Source: an uncultured Clostridia bacterium | GTDB lineage: Bacteria; Bacillota; Clostridia; TANB77; CAG-508 | Assembly: GCA_944388035.1 (NCBI GenBank) | Contig: CALXHF010000011.1 | Location: 1-46,703, forward strand | Reading direction: 5' to 3' | DNA length: 46,703 nt | In this document: positions 32,852 to 41,936 of the stretch, one piece after another | How positions within the stretch are numbered: position 1 is the stretch's first letter | Layout of the letters: the number at the start of each line of letters is the position of its first letter | Notes under the pieces: model-generated | What the model was told of the DNA's origin: nothing | What the model saw: the letters and a program-made list of their open reading frames with translations, nothing else | Databases searched by the model: none | Program-made: the position numbers and the translations under genes

Positions 32852-32893
32852 AAAAACCTTTTATTTTTATTATTTAATGAATTAAAGGTTTTT
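32852..32893 (-). terminator. Terminator at the end of the biosynthetic operon
   Basis: A 10-bp stem (32852-32861 with 32884-32893, AAAAACCTTT/AAAGGTTTTT) ending in T residues on the minus strand, 15 bp after the stop at 32908. It separates the operon from gatCAB. Confidence 0.7.
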
Positions 32894-32907
32894 AATTTTT
32901 TATACAT

Positions 32908-33981
32908 CTACTCTATAAAACTAGATTTAACATTTATCCATGTCTTTTTCTCTGTAGACTCTAAAACACTTTCTATCACATAATCAATTTTCGTGGCAAA
33001 ACTAAAATCAGTATCAGGAGATATTTGATTTTTTATATTATTCAAAAACTCATGTGCATCAATTGTTTTCAATTCTTCATATCCTGTGCAGAACCATTCT
33101 TTTTCATCTGAAATAACAGTTGAAAAACCATTTTCATTAAATCGATAAATTTGGATTTCATTCATTCTTTCCAAAGAAAATCTAATTGTTCCTTCTGTAA
33201 ATTGAATTTCAAATCTCATATCTTGTTTGCTTCCAGGTGCTACACGATTAGATGAAATATATCCCATTGCTCCATTTTTGTATGAACATATAAATTGGGC
33301 AATATCATCATTTTCAACTTCAATTAAATTTCCTTTACCATCTTTTCGTTTAGGATGAACAATATCTGTCATACCACATACTGATATAATATCTCCTACC
33401 AAAAATTGTGATACCGCTAAAATATTTATTGCTAAATCACAAAGAGAACCTCCTGTTGCATTTTTCTTTAGCATTCTCCATTCAAAAGGTGCATTTGGAT
33501 TAGCTAGTCTGTCATTATCGTAACTTCCTTTAAAACAAACTACTTTTCCTAAGTCCCCTGACTTAATTATTTTCTGTGCATATGTAATTGCTGGAACACG
33601 AATTATATTATAACAGCAAGTTGCAATTATTCCTTTTTCTTTAGCCATCTTTACAAGTTTTTCTGATTCACTACTATTTAAACCTAGTGGTTTTTCACAA
33701 CTAACATGTTTCCCATATTTTATAGCTTCTGAAACTATTTCGAAATGAGCATTATTTGGTACACATACACAAACCAAGTCAACATCTTCTGCCGACACTG
33801 CCTTATGCCAATCTGTTTCCACTCGTTCAAATCCGTACTCTTCTGCCAGAGTTTTAGCTGAATCTTCATTTGTATCACATACAACCTGTAATTTTGCATT
33901 ATACTGATTTCTATAAGCTGCCGCATGTTTTTTTCCTACAAATCCTGAGCCAATAAGGCATACTCTTATTTTATTATTCAT
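32908..33981 (-). CDS. Gfo/Idh/MocA oxidoreductase (last gene of the operon)
   Basis: 357 residues from the ATG at 33981 with GGAGG; an upstream TTG would place that site inside the gene. NAD(P)-binding Rossmann motif IGSGFVGKKHAAAYR, then DLVCVCVPNNAHFEI and the catalytic-domain signature HVSCEKPLGLNSSE with the active-site lysine. The C-terminal alpha/beta domain has ATGGSLCDLAINIL, where a histidine (GG...D.G.H..D) is usual; here the position is Asn, so catalysis may be changed. It differs clearly from the second Gfo/Idh protein of the operon (40907-41851). It probably oxidises or reduces a sugar-ring hydroxyl of the pathway intermediate. Confidence 0.85.
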   Translation of the reverse strand: MNNKIRVCLIGSGFVGKKHAAAYRNQYNAKLQVVCDTNEDSAKTLAEEYGFERVETDWHKAVSAEDVDLVCVCVPNNAHFEIVSEAIKYGKHVSCEKPLGLNSSESEKLVKMAKEKGIIATCCYNIIRVPAITYAQKIIKSGDLGKVVCFKGSYDNDRLANPNAPFEWRMLKKNATGGSLCDLAINILAVSQFLVGDIISVCGMTDIVHPKRKDGKGNLIEVENDDIAQFICSYKNGAMGYISSNRVAPGSKQDMRFEIQFTEGTIRFSLERMNEIQIYRFNENGFSTVISDEKEWFCTGYEELKTIDAHEFLNNIKNQISPDTDFSFATKIDYVIESVLESTEKKTWINVKSSFIE

Positions 33982-34047
33982 TATTTCCTCCAATAATATA
34001 ATATATAAATCTCAAATCATTCAATATTTTATAAATTTTGAGTACTA

Positions 34048-34995
34048 CTAATCTCTTTCCATATCTAGCATATTTAACACATTTTTATTATTCACATCAT
34101 TTTCTTTTATATTTTGATATTTATTTTCTAATGTTCTTCTAAAAAAAGGATGTTCAAGTGCTTCTTTTGCGGATATTCTATTATCCTTATTAAAATCTAA
34201 CAATGAACGCAATAAATTTGTACATTCATTAGAAACTCCTTCCACTTTTTCTAAACAATTAGGCAGATTGTTTAGTGCACTTTTGACTCTATTATTGTAT
34301 AACACTGGATTTTGCATATAATTATCCCAAGAATTTTCAATTACTTTGCCGAAAAAATCGTACCCACCAAAAGGACATTTTCCAACTACTAATTCCCAAA
34401 AAGTAATTCCAAATGCGAACATCTCTGATTTTTCATCATAAACATCATTGTTAAAAACAATTTCAGGAGCTTGATATCCGTTGTATTGAAAACACGCTTT
34501 TGTTTCTGGTGCTATTGGTTTCATTTCATCAAAATCAATAATTACTGCCATAATATTTTTTTCTTTTTTCGTAAGCATAATATTTCCTGGATAAAAATCA
34601 CGGTGTACATATCCATTTTCATGAATTACTTTTAACCCTTTCAAGATATCAAACAAAATCTTTGCTGATTGTTTTTCTGTTAGCTTGATACCATTTTTTA
34701 TTAAATGCTGTATGCTAGGAAGATTTAAAAACCTCTGAACGACACCAATATATGTTCCTGACTTCGATATAAAAGTCTTTAAAGGTACACAAAGATTTTC
34801 ACATTCTTTGAATCTCTCTGGTATTTCTGTATGGCAAATTTCTTTTCCAATTTTCACACACAAATCATCAGAAATTTTCCAAACACTTCCTGTATGTCCA
34901 TTTCCAATAAAACTACTATTCAAATATTCTTTTTTATCAAATTCTTTAAATATTTTCTGGACAAACTCTTTTTCTTCTTCATCTGAAAAATTCAT
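34048..34995 (-). CDS. Eukaryotic-like Ser/Thr protein kinase, soluble
   Basis: 315 residues from the ATG at 34995 (AAGGTGAG site). A complete kinase core: glycine loop IGNGHTGSVWKI (31-36), ATP lysine Lys48 in CVKIGK, catalytic loop HRDFYPGNIML (Asp133, Asn138), metal Asp154 in IDFDEM (DFD in place of DFG), APE motif at 176-178, and MFAFGITFWELVVGKCPFGG. The C-lobe ends in RISAKEALEHPFF. It has no transmembrane or PASTA part, so it is not PrkC. Inside a biosynthetic operon it could regulate the enzymes, or phosphorylate the product as self-protection. Both ideas are inference. Confidence 0.88.
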   Translation of the reverse strand: MNFSDEEEKEFVQKIFKEFDKKEYLNSSFIGNGHTGSVWKISDDLCVKIGKEICHTEIPERFKECENLCVPLKTFISKSGTYIGVVQRFLNLPSIQHLIKNGIKLTEKQSAKILFDILKGLKVIHENGYVHRDFYPGNIMLTKKEKNIMAVIIDFDEMKPIAPETKACFQYNGYQAPEIVFNNDVYDEKSEMFAFGITFWELVVGKCPFGGYDFFGKVIENSWDNYMQNPVLYNNRVKSALNNLPNCLEKVEGVSNECTNLLRSLLDFNKDNRISAKEALEHPFFRRTLENKYQNIKENDVNNKNVLNMLDMERD

Positions 34996-35020
34996 ATTTC
35001 TCACCTTATACTACTACCTA

Positions 35021-36283
35021 TTATATGGTTAGTTTATTACGTAACATTTTTCTATCTTCTTTCGTTAAAATATGACTACTATTAAATTCTGGCAAATGTT
35101 CTAAAATGTACTCCATTGATTTTTCTACTATCATTCTATTTAATCCACAACGACATTCATCTTGAATATCTGTACGACCAAAACGTGTTAATTTATCATA
35201 AACACAACCACCACCACAAATACGATATGCTATACAAGAACGGCATGAATTATTATAAAATGGAGATGTTTTCTTGTATTCATGAATACAAGCAGGGAGC
35301 TTGTCTATACTATCATAAAACATTTCAGGTTTAGTAATCGGTCCTTCACAAATCCCAAATTTTTTATTTTTACATGCTACAATACGTTTCCCACATGCTT
35401 TGCATTCATATGGAATCGAATATCCTGAAATAAAAGCATCCATTTTTTGTTCTACTTGAACAAGATATATTCCATTTTTGTGAAGAATGTCAAATGCTTC
35501 AATCATCTTTTTATGAACTTCTTCAAAGGATGAAAGTTTCATTGCAAAATTGTCTTCATCGCCATGAGGCAAACAAAATCCAAGACTATTAGGTTTTAGT
35601 GCTATAGACCAATCAATTAATTTGTCAAAATGTTTTTCATTATGAGGTCCTATAACTGCTGAGATTCCTGTCTTGCATCCTGCTTCCTTTAAATTTTCAT
35701 ATCCTCTAATGGCTAACTTATAAGTTCCTTCTTTATTAACATTTATTCTTGCTTCATTATGAAACTCTTCTGGCCCATCCATAGACACTATTACTTCTAC
35801 TTTATGTTCTGCAAAAAATTGTGCAATTTCTTTTGTACAAAGAGAACCGTTAATTACCATTGAAAATTTAACTTTCGAATCAAAACTACGAACATATTCA
35901 ATAGCAAATCTGATGCCATCCATATTTAAAAGTGGTTCTCCACCAAAAAAGACTATACTCTTTGGTTTTACTGCAACAGAATAAAACATATCTATAGCAT
36001 TTTTTATTTCCTCTATTGTCATATTAACAAGTTCAGGAGTTTTTTTCTGTCTACAATACTTACAACGAAAATTACAACTTTCTGATACTGCTAGATACAA
36101 TTGCTCATAACAAACTTCATCTAAATCAATATTAATATCTTGTGCTGGTTCATAAAAATCTTTTCCCAAATCTTGTATTTTTTCAGCTATTGCAAGTTTT
36201 CCATTAATATTATTATAAAAGAGTTTACGACCTTTTTTCTCCATTATATAAATATATTGATTATTTAATTTTATATTTTCCAT
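35021..36283 (-). CDS. Radical SAM protein with SPASM domain
   Basis: 420 residues from the ATG at 36283 (GGAG site, one base after the carbamoyltransferase stop). The cluster motif is CNFRCKYC (Cys70, 74, 77), followed by VFFGGEPLLNMDG and VIVSMDGPEEFHNE. The C-terminal SPASM region has many cysteines: YECKACGKRIVAC, ACIHEY, NSCRSCIAYRICGGGCVYD and ECRCGL, enough for two more Fe-S clusters. The closest known types are sulfatase-maturating enzymes and RiPP-modifying enzymes. No precursor peptide was found near it, so its substrate may be one of the operon's proteins or a small molecule. Confidence 0.88.
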   Translation of the reverse strand: MENIKLNNQYIYIMEKKGRKLFYNNINGKLAIAEKIQDLGKDFYEPAQDINIDLDEVCYEQLYLAVSESCNFRCKYCRQKKTPELVNMTIEEIKNAIDMFYSVAVKPKSIVFFGGEPLLNMDGIRFAIEYVRSFDSKVKFSMVINGSLCTKEIAQFFAEHKVEVIVSMDGPEEFHNEARINVNKEGTYKLAIRGYENLKEAGCKTGISAVIGPHNEKHFDKLIDWSIALKPNSLGFCLPHGDEDNFAMKLSSFEEVHKKMIEAFDILHKNGIYLVQVEQKMDAFISGYSIPYECKACGKRIVACKNKKFGICEGPITKPEMFYDSIDKLPACIHEYKKTSPFYNNSCRSCIAYRICGGGCVYDKLTRFGRTDIQDECRCGLNRMIVEKSMEYILEHLPEFNSSHILTKEDRKMLRNKLTI

Positions 36284-36284
36284 A

Positions 36285-37961
36285 TTACTTCTCCAAAAAA
36301 TAATTTCCAATTACTAAAAAATCAAGTCCAGATGAATAAAAGTTTCCTAATGCTTCTACTGGATTTTCCACAATAGGTTTTCCACGAAAATTCAGTGAAG
36401 TATTAATAATAACAGGTATTTCTGTTAATTTTTCAAATTCATCTAAAATTCCATAAACAAATGGATTTGACTTTGATGTCATTGTTTGAACACGTGAAGT
36501 ATAATCTACATGCGTAACTGCTGGTATTTTATCCCTAGCATCTTGTTTTACTGTACAAGTAAATAACATATATTGATTTTTTTCTCCAACAAAGAAATCA
36601 TCAAATCGTTCTTCTTTTACAATAGGTGCAATTGGTCTAAACATTTCTCTTCCTTTTATGTGATTAATTCTTTCAAGCATATCACTATCTTTTGGACTTG
36701 CAATTACACTTCTATTTCCAAGTGCACGAGGTCCAGCTTCCATTCTTCCTCTAAATATTCCTCCTACTTTACCTTCTGCTATTTTAGATGCAATTAACTT
36801 AATCAACTCTTTATCTGGCAAATAATTATAATTTAATTTTGCAGATTTAATCTGTTTTTCTATAAAATCATTTGAATATTCTGTTCCAAGATACATATTA
36901 TCAAATTGAACTTGAGTATTTCCTGTATATTTATGCCATGCAAGTGCTGCTGCTCCCATAGAAGTTCCTGCATCACTTGATGCTGGTTGAACGAATATTT
37001 TATCAAAAATTCCTGTATCATGAATTTTTCCATTTGCTACACAATTTAATGATACACCTCCAGCCATACAAAGTTTTTTAATTCCTGTCTTATTACTATA
37101 ATAAGTGAATAGATTTATAAGTATCTCCTCTAAAATACTTTGTAATGTCTTAGCAATGTCTTTATGTCTTTGAGTAATTTCTTCACCTTTTTTACGAGCT
37201 GGTCCTAAAAAGGCTTTTAAATTAAACATATTCTTTTCATTTAATTTATAATGTCCTCTTTCATCAAAAGTAATTATATTTTCAAATTCTTTTCTATAAG
37301 TATCTTCACCATAAGAAGCAAGTCCCATTACTTTGAACTCATCCTGAAAAGTATTAAAACCAAGATGTTTAGTTACTACTGAATAGAAAATTCCCAAAGA
37401 ATCTGGTATATCAAAGGAAACTATCTTCTTTAGTCCTTTATCTGTTCCTATATATAGTGAAGTACAACTTTTTTCTCCACAACAATCAGCCACAAATACA
37501 AGACTTTCATCAAAGCCAGAATAACAGTATGCTGAAGCCGCATGTGATAAATGATGATCAAAAGATAAAATTGGTATTTTTTGTAATTCATATGGTGTTA
37601 GTCTATCTGACATATATTGAAACATCTCGTAATCACTAGATAAAATACGTTTTGTATGAAAAAGTGCTCTAAGAGCATAGTAATCATCATAATATGACCA
37701 ACGTTTAGAAAACAATCCCTTAAAGTGCTCCCATTTATCGTAAGAAAGCGCGATGACATCTACATCACTTATCTTAATATCTAAATACTCAAGTGCTGCG
37801 TACATTGATTTATACGGAAACTGTACCGTAAACGGACTATAGCGTTTTCCTCCTTTGATACCACTAAATCTTTCTTCTTCTGCAGAAAAAACTAATTTTC
37901 CATCTTTAATTATAGATACTGATGTATGTTCAAAGAAAAAATTAATCCCCATAATTATCAT
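36285..37961 (-). CDS. NodU/CmcH-type carbamoyltransferase
   Basis: 558 residues. The N-terminal Kae1-like part has GINFFFEHTSVSIIKDGKLV, SFDHHLSHAASAY (metal histidines His136, 137 and 140) and SLVFVADCCGE. The C-terminal part has MAGGVSLNCVANGKI, the phosphate-binding segment MEAGPRALGNRSVIASPK and FRPIAPIV. Such enzymes make a carbamoyl-adenylate from carbamoyl phosphate and ATP and pass the carbamoyl group to a hydroxyl of a sugar or antibiotic (nodulation factors, cephamycin, novobiocin, tobramycin). Here the acceptor would be the nucleoside-like product. It starts four bases after the glycosyltransferase stop and ends against the SPASM gene. Confidence 0.92.
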   Translation of the reverse strand: MIIMGINFFFEHTSVSIIKDGKLVFSAEEERFSGIKGGKRYSPFTVQFPYKSMYAALEYLDIKISDVDVIALSYDKWEHFKGLFSKRWSYYDDYYALRALFHTKRILSSDYEMFQYMSDRLTPYELQKIPILSFDHHLSHAASAYCYSGFDESLVFVADCCGEKSCTSLYIGTDKGLKKIVSFDIPDSLGIFYSVVTKHLGFNTFQDEFKVMGLASYGEDTYRKEFENIITFDERGHYKLNEKNMFNLKAFLGPARKKGEEITQRHKDIAKTLQSILEEILINLFTYYSNKTGIKKLCMAGGVSLNCVANGKIHDTGIFDKIFVQPASSDAGTSMGAAALAWHKYTGNTQVQFDNMYLGTEYSNDFIEKQIKSAKLNYNYLPDKELIKLIASKIAEGKVGGIFRGRMEAGPRALGNRSVIASPKDSDMLERINHIKGREMFRPIAPIVKEERFDDFFVGEKNQYMLFTCTVKQDARDKIPAVTHVDYTSRVQTMTSKSNPFVYGILDEFEKLTEIPVIINTSLNFRGKPIVENPVEALGNFYSSGLDFLVIGNYFLEK

Positions 37962-37965
37962 ATTA

Positions 37966-39030
37966 TCACTTTCCCTTCATTATTTTACAAAGAATTTCAG
38001 ATATTTCTATTACGCCATTTCCATTAAAGTTCTCAACTTGATTCACTACAAAATCATCTTTTAATCTGTTTGACACATATTGTTTAAATTTAGTCATATA
38101 ACTTTCATCAGCAGAAAGATTACTAATTTGTTCATATATATATTTCACTGTTTCTTCCTCTGTCCTGTCATTAAAGCTCTTAAGGTGTTTCAAACTTAAA
38201 TTATTATAGTTCCATTCTAATATTTTTACATTTTTACATATTTTTTCAGCAATTAATATATTATAAAACTGACTTAAATTTTGTGGTGGAATAATTATTG
38301 TTTTTATATCCATTCCACAAGTCTCATATATTGTTGTTAATCCTGGTGAAGTAATAAAAAGTTCTGCACTAGATACAAGTTTTAGAAAATCTTCATGAGT
38401 ATAAGTAGCACATGGAAATTTTGGAAACAATTTTTTTGTCAATTTTACAACATTTTTTCCTCCTGTTATATGAATATTTTTATTTGGTAAAGCCGAAAGC
38501 AATGCTTTCATTATTATTTCAAAATACTCTTTTCCTTCTCCAAAAGGTGAATGAAGTCCTCCAAAATTTATAACAATACCACCCTTCGTTTGTTTTGACA
38601 CTTTTCCTAAAGTAATAGGGTTAACCCATATAAAATTTTTAATCGATTCTAGGGCTGGATTCATAGAATAACCTGGATATTTTTGTGCACAATAATAATC
38701 TACTTCATATGGAATAAGATCTGCTTTTGTCCACATAAAAGGAAGACTATCCACATAAATCACTTTAAGCCCCCTATTTTTTAAAAATATAGCCAAATCT
38801 TGGTCTAAAACATCAATAGCATATTTAATATCATATTTTTTTATAAAATCTTCAAGAATCTTTTCATCTTTAGACCAACAGGTATCTATAAAAGGATTTT
38901 TCTTATAGATAGATAAGTCAAGTTCATCTCCACAAGCATACCATTCATATTGACTATTATAATTAACAATTGAACAAAGTTTGCCACTAGGTCCAAGACC
39001 AAATCCAACTGCACAAGCTAATATTTTCAT
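37966..39030 (-). CDS. Glycosyltransferase resembling cytosylglucuronate synthase
   Basis: 354 residues, GT-B fold. The start MKILACAVGFGLGPSGKLCS has the GxG..GKL pattern I associate with the CGA synthase-related family (BlsD of blasticidin S, MilC of mildiomycin). Later motifs are KVIYVDSLPFMW, GGIVINFGGLHSPFG, IHITGGKNVV, and TSPGLTTIYETCGMDIKTII with the sugar-nucleotide-binding residues at the start of the C-terminal lobe, then PPQNLSQFYN. The proposed reaction is transfer of glucuronate from UDP-glucuronate to a free nucleobase. The neighbouring UDP-glucose dehydrogenase and deoxyribosyltransferase-fold genes support this. General GT-B call is firm; the CGA-synthase assignment is from motif memory and context. 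Confidence 0.6.
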   Translation of the reverse strand: MKILACAVGFGLGPSGKLCSIVNYNSQYEWYACGDELDLSIYKKNPFIDTCWSKDEKILEDFIKKYDIKYAIDVLDQDLAIFLKNRGLKVIYVDSLPFMWTKADLIPYEVDYYCAQKYPGYSMNPALESIKNFIWVNPITLGKVSKQTKGGIVINFGGLHSPFGEGKEYFEIIMKALLSALPNKNIHITGGKNVVKLTKKLFPKFPCATYTHEDFLKLVSSAELFITSPGLTTIYETCGMDIKTIIIPPQNLSQFYNILIAEKICKNVKILEWNYNNLSLKHLKSFNDRTEEETVKYIYEQISNLSADESYMTKFKQYVSNRLKDDFVVNQVENFNGNGVIEISEILCKIMKGK

Positions 39031-39038
39031 AACATCAC

Positions 39039-39965
39039 CTAAAAATTAAAAATATTTTCCTCAATTTTCTCTGGGAAGTCTGCACAATAAGCATTCAACG
39101 GTTCGCATCCTTCACAATATTCATGTCCGTGTTCAAAGTACCACTCTTTTTCTTCTTGTTTATTGCAAAAAGACAATTTTCGATGCGGAATACAATTACA
39201 TGGATAAAAATGATTTGTAAACGGATCATAAAAAGCCACCATATGTGTAATATGACAATTTCCCTTCGGTCTAATATAACTTTTTCCTTTCCAAAATTCT
39301 TCAATGTTACCTGCCCAATTTGCTGAATATCCCATCAATTGTATTTTACAATCTTCTATATTTTTTTGAAAATTAATGTATTCTCGTTTAAAATCTTCCA
39401 GTGTTATTTTATCAGACCACTTATGATTATCTAATTTAATTGGAATAATAGACCATTGTTCTACATTATGTTTGTCAAGCCATCTAGCAATATTAGCAAT
39501 ATCCGATATATTTTCTTCACTCACAACAGTATTTACTCGTGTATGTAACAAAGGATATTTCTTTTCGATACGTTCTAATACCATATCAATTTTTTTCCAT
39601 AGACCTTTTGTCCCTCTTAATCTATCATGTAATTCAGATGTGCTACCATCAACACTAATAACAATCTGGTCTAAACCATTTTTTACTAATACATCTAGCT
39701 TTTCATCTAAAATCAATCCATTAGTTATAATCGAGGTTTTTATACCTCTTGAATGACACTTTTTAATATATTCTGGTAATTTTCTACAAAGAAGTGGTTC
39801 TCCACCAGTAAACCTAATCATTTCAACAGTTTTTGACATATTCAATGCATTTTCAAACTGTTCTTCTGTAATCTCACTCTTACTATTTTTCCAAAAATCA
39901 CACATAAAACAGTGAGCATTACAATATTGATTTGTTCGAAGATACAAAACTTTTATATCGTTCAT
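39039..39965 (-). CDS. Radical SAM enzyme, possibly acting on a glucuronyl-nucleoside
   Basis: 308 residues; I chose the ATG at 39965, one base after the upstream stop, because family members start shortly before the cluster motif. CNAHCFMC (Cys15, 19, 22) binds the SAM cluster; FTGGEPLLCRKLPEYI and IVISVDGSTSELHDRLRG follow. A C-terminal set (GNCHITHMV, FYPCNCIPH, YCEGCEPLNAYCADFP) gives extra cysteines for an auxiliary cluster. In blasticidin S and mildiomycin clusters a radical SAM enzyme (BlsE, MilG) decarboxylates cytosylglucuronate or its derivative; this gene has the same neighbours. Exact reaction is inferred. Confidence 0.75.
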   Translation of the reverse strand: MNDIKVLYLRTNQYCNAHCFMCDFWKNSKSEITEEQFENALNMSKTVEMIRFTGGEPLLCRKLPEYIKKCHSRGIKTSIITNGLILDEKLDVLVKNGLDQIVISVDGSTSELHDRLRGTKGLWKKIDMVLERIEKKYPLLHTRVNTVVSEENISDIANIARWLDKHNVEQWSIIPIKLDNHKWSDKITLEDFKREYINFQKNIEDCKIQLMGYSANWAGNIEEFWKGKSYIRPKGNCHITHMVAFYDPFTNHFYPCNCIPHRKLSFCNKQEEKEWYFEHGHEYCEGCEPLNAYCADFPEKIEENIFNF

Positions 39966-39966
39966 T

Positions 39967-40428
39967 TTATTTTTCATCCCCATCCATTAACTTTTTATAA
40001 TATTCCAATACCTTTATTATATCTGGCAAAGATTTTTTTTCTTCATTTTCATAAAAAATCACTTTACCTGGTGTAATCTTATTAATATTATAAATCAGGG
40101 ATGTATAAGTTTGATTTTTATTTAATACAAGTATCACTGGTTTTTGCATAGCACTCATCCAACCAAGTTCTACTGCAACTCCCATAGAATCATCTGGAAT
40201 AGCAATAACAAGATCTGCACTTTTTGCTTCATCTAAATCCATAGAACAAGAATAAGATTGAAGTGGTTTAGCTCCATAATCTTCTCTTTTTAAAGCAAGA
40301 AACACTTTTGAAGCATATTTAGCACATAAATCATACAACTCTTCTGTAAATTGTCGAAAATCATTGTTTATAAAATCTGTTCCATTTATAAATTTAATGA
40401 AAGGACATGCTATAAATATTTTGTTCAT
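39967..40428 (-). CDS. Nucleoside 2-deoxyribosyltransferase-fold protein, copy 1
   Basis: 153 residues. MNKIFIACPF opens the fold; DLVIAIPDDSMGVAVELGWM carries Asp72 and the catalytic Glu87 of the nucleoside 2-deoxyribosyltransferase superfamily. The superfamily includes the CMP N-glycosidases BlsM and MilB, which free cytosine for nucleoside antibiotics. A tandem partner lies upstream; I count about 58 identical positions in the first 100, with the ribosome-site leader also shared, so the pair arose by duplication. One copy may hydrolyse a nucleotide and the other act on a modified base, or the two may form a hetero-oligomer. Substrate is not known. Confidence 0.8.
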   Translation of the reverse strand: MNKIFIACPFIKFINGTDFINNDFRQFTEELYDLCAKYASKVFLALKREDYGAKPLQSYSCSMDLDEAKSADLVIAIPDDSMGVAVELGWMSAMQKPVILVLNKNQTYTSLIYNINKITPGKVIFYENEEKKSLPDIIKVLEYYKKLMDGDEK

Positions 40429-40439
40429 ATAAATTCCCT

Positions 40440-40886
40440 CTATTCTTTACTCTTTCTTTTTATCATATTATCTATATTAGTTAAAACATCTCTATTCAAA
40501 TTGCCATCATACCAAATTGTTTCTACATCTGTAATATCTTTTAATCCTGAAATTAAAGGTGTATATCTTTGATTACTATCAAGAAGAAGTAAAATTTTTA
40601 TTTTCATACAACTAGCCCAACCGAGTTCTACCGCTGTTCCTTTTGAGTCTTCTGGTATTGCAACCACCAAATCAGTTGTTTTCATTTCTTCAAAATCAAG
40701 TTCCGCACAAGTATCTTTCATCAATTTTTTTCCATATTCTTCTCTTCGTAAAGCAAGAAAAACCTCTGAAGCATGTTTCTGACAAACATTGTATAATTCT
40801 TCAATAAAAATTTTGAAATCATTATTGATAAATTTATCTCCATCTATATATTTTGATATAGGACACGCTATAAATATTTTGTTCAT
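40440..40886 (-). CDS. Nucleoside 2-deoxyribosyltransferase-fold protein, copy 2
   Basis: 148 residues from the ATG at 40886, which has an AGAGGGG site in the same position as in copy 1; an upstream ATG would include that site. MNKIFIACPISKYIDGDKFI and DLVVAIPEDSKGTAVELGW retain Asp72 and Glu87 at the same numbers. The central region (residues 52-70 and 90-110) differs most from copy 1, which may change base or sugar recognition. It ends 11 bp before copy 1. Confidence 0.8.
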   Translation of the reverse strand: MNKIFIACPISKYIDGDKFINNDFKIFIEELYNVCQKHASEVFLALRREEYGKKLMKDTCAELDFEEMKTTDLVVAIPEDSKGTAVELGWASCMKIKILLLLDSNQRYTPLISGLKDITDVETIWYDGNLNRDVLTNIDNMIKRKSKE

Positions 40887-40906
40887 ATAAATCCCCTCTA
40901 ACACTC

Positions 40907-41851
40907 CTATTTTTTTAAAAGAAAAAATTCTAGTGCTTTTTGAGCACGAAAACCATCTTCAAATGTAGCAATATTTTTTACATTTTCACTTGATATCGCT
41001 TTTAACCAAGCCTCATCTTGTCTCAATATTGAATCCGTAAAATCGAAAAAACCTTCTGTTTTTTGTTTTTTTTCAAAATTATATTTACATGAAATGTTGT
41101 CTTTTTCTATTTCATAAGTTGTTTCTTTTCTTGAATCATATCGAAATGTACCTTTTGTTCCTACTATTTCAATATTAAATTGAACCTCATCTGGATTTTT
41201 TGTCCTTGATGCAATTAACTCAAAAGGTATTCCTTTTTCTGTTTTACCTAATACTTTTGAATCATAGTCCCAGCCTTCTATATATTTTCTTCTTACTTTA
41301 CAAGTAGACAGGTTTATACTTTGATTACACAAATAAGTTATATAATCAATAAGGTGTATTCCTAAATCCGCTAAAACACCATTGTCTTTATTATGCCAAT
41401 CATTTCTAAAAAGCCTTTTTATTAATATTTTTATATTGTACATTTCACCTATTTGATTTTGTTTCTTCAAAATTTCTGTTATTTCAAAAAAACGGTAATT
41501 AAAACCTATTGCACAAATTTTATTCTTCTTCCTAGACATTTCTAGCATTTCTTCTGCTTCTGATAATCGAACTGCCATAGGTTTTTCACATAAAATATGT
41601 TTTCCTTTTTGAATTGCCTCCATTACTAAATTATAATGTGTAAAAGTCGGTGTTGCTATAATAACAGCATCTATTTTTTCATATAATTCTTCAAGACTGT
41701 TAACAGCTTGACATTTATGTGCTTTTGCAAATTCTTGTGCAGCATTTGGCGTAACATCATAAACATAATATACAATATTTGTGTCAAGCATTTCTATTAC
41801 TTTTGAATGTAATTGACCGGCAAATCCTATACCTATAATCCCTATTTTCAT
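40907..41851 (-). CDS. Gfo/Idh/MocA oxidoreductase (second copy in the operon)
   Basis: 314 residues from the ATG at 41851, with AGGAG. Rossmann motif IGIIGIGFAGQLHSKVIEM, then AVIIATPTFTHYNLVMEA and the active-site motif HILCEKPMAVRLSEAEE. The C-terminal domain has NKDNGVLADLGIHLIDYITY, which keeps the Asp-x-x-x-His pair lost in the other copy, so this is probably the catalytically normal enzyme. Oxidation of a hydroxyl on a nucleobase-linked glucuronate would prepare amination or decarboxylation. It lies 85 bp downstream of the VOC gene. Confidence 0.85.
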   Translation of the reverse strand: MKIGIIGIGFAGQLHSKVIEMLDTNIVYYVYDVTPNAAQEFAKAHKCQAVNSLEELYEKIDAVIIATPTFTHYNLVMEAIQKGKHILCEKPMAVRLSEAEEMLEMSRKKNKICAIGFNYRFFEITEILKKQNQIGEMYNIKILIKRLFRNDWHNKDNGVLADLGIHLIDYITYLCNQSINLSTCKVRRKYIEGWDYDSKVLGKTEKGIPFELIASRTKNPDEVQFNIEIVGTKGTFRYDSRKETTYEIEKDNISCKYNFEKKQKTEGFFDFTDSILRQDEAWLKAISSENVKNIATFEDGFRAQKALEFFLLKK

Positions 41852-41936
41852 ATCTTCTCCTATTCGCACAATTCTATCTTATACTTTTTCCTATATAACA
41901 AATTCAATATATATTTTTTCTATAATCTAATTTCTT

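Noticed and set aside
41852..41936. Hidden RiPP precursor gene in the biosynthetic operon
   Set aside because: This gap and those at 33982-34047 and 42258-42410 hold no short frame with a ribosome site and leader-core composition.
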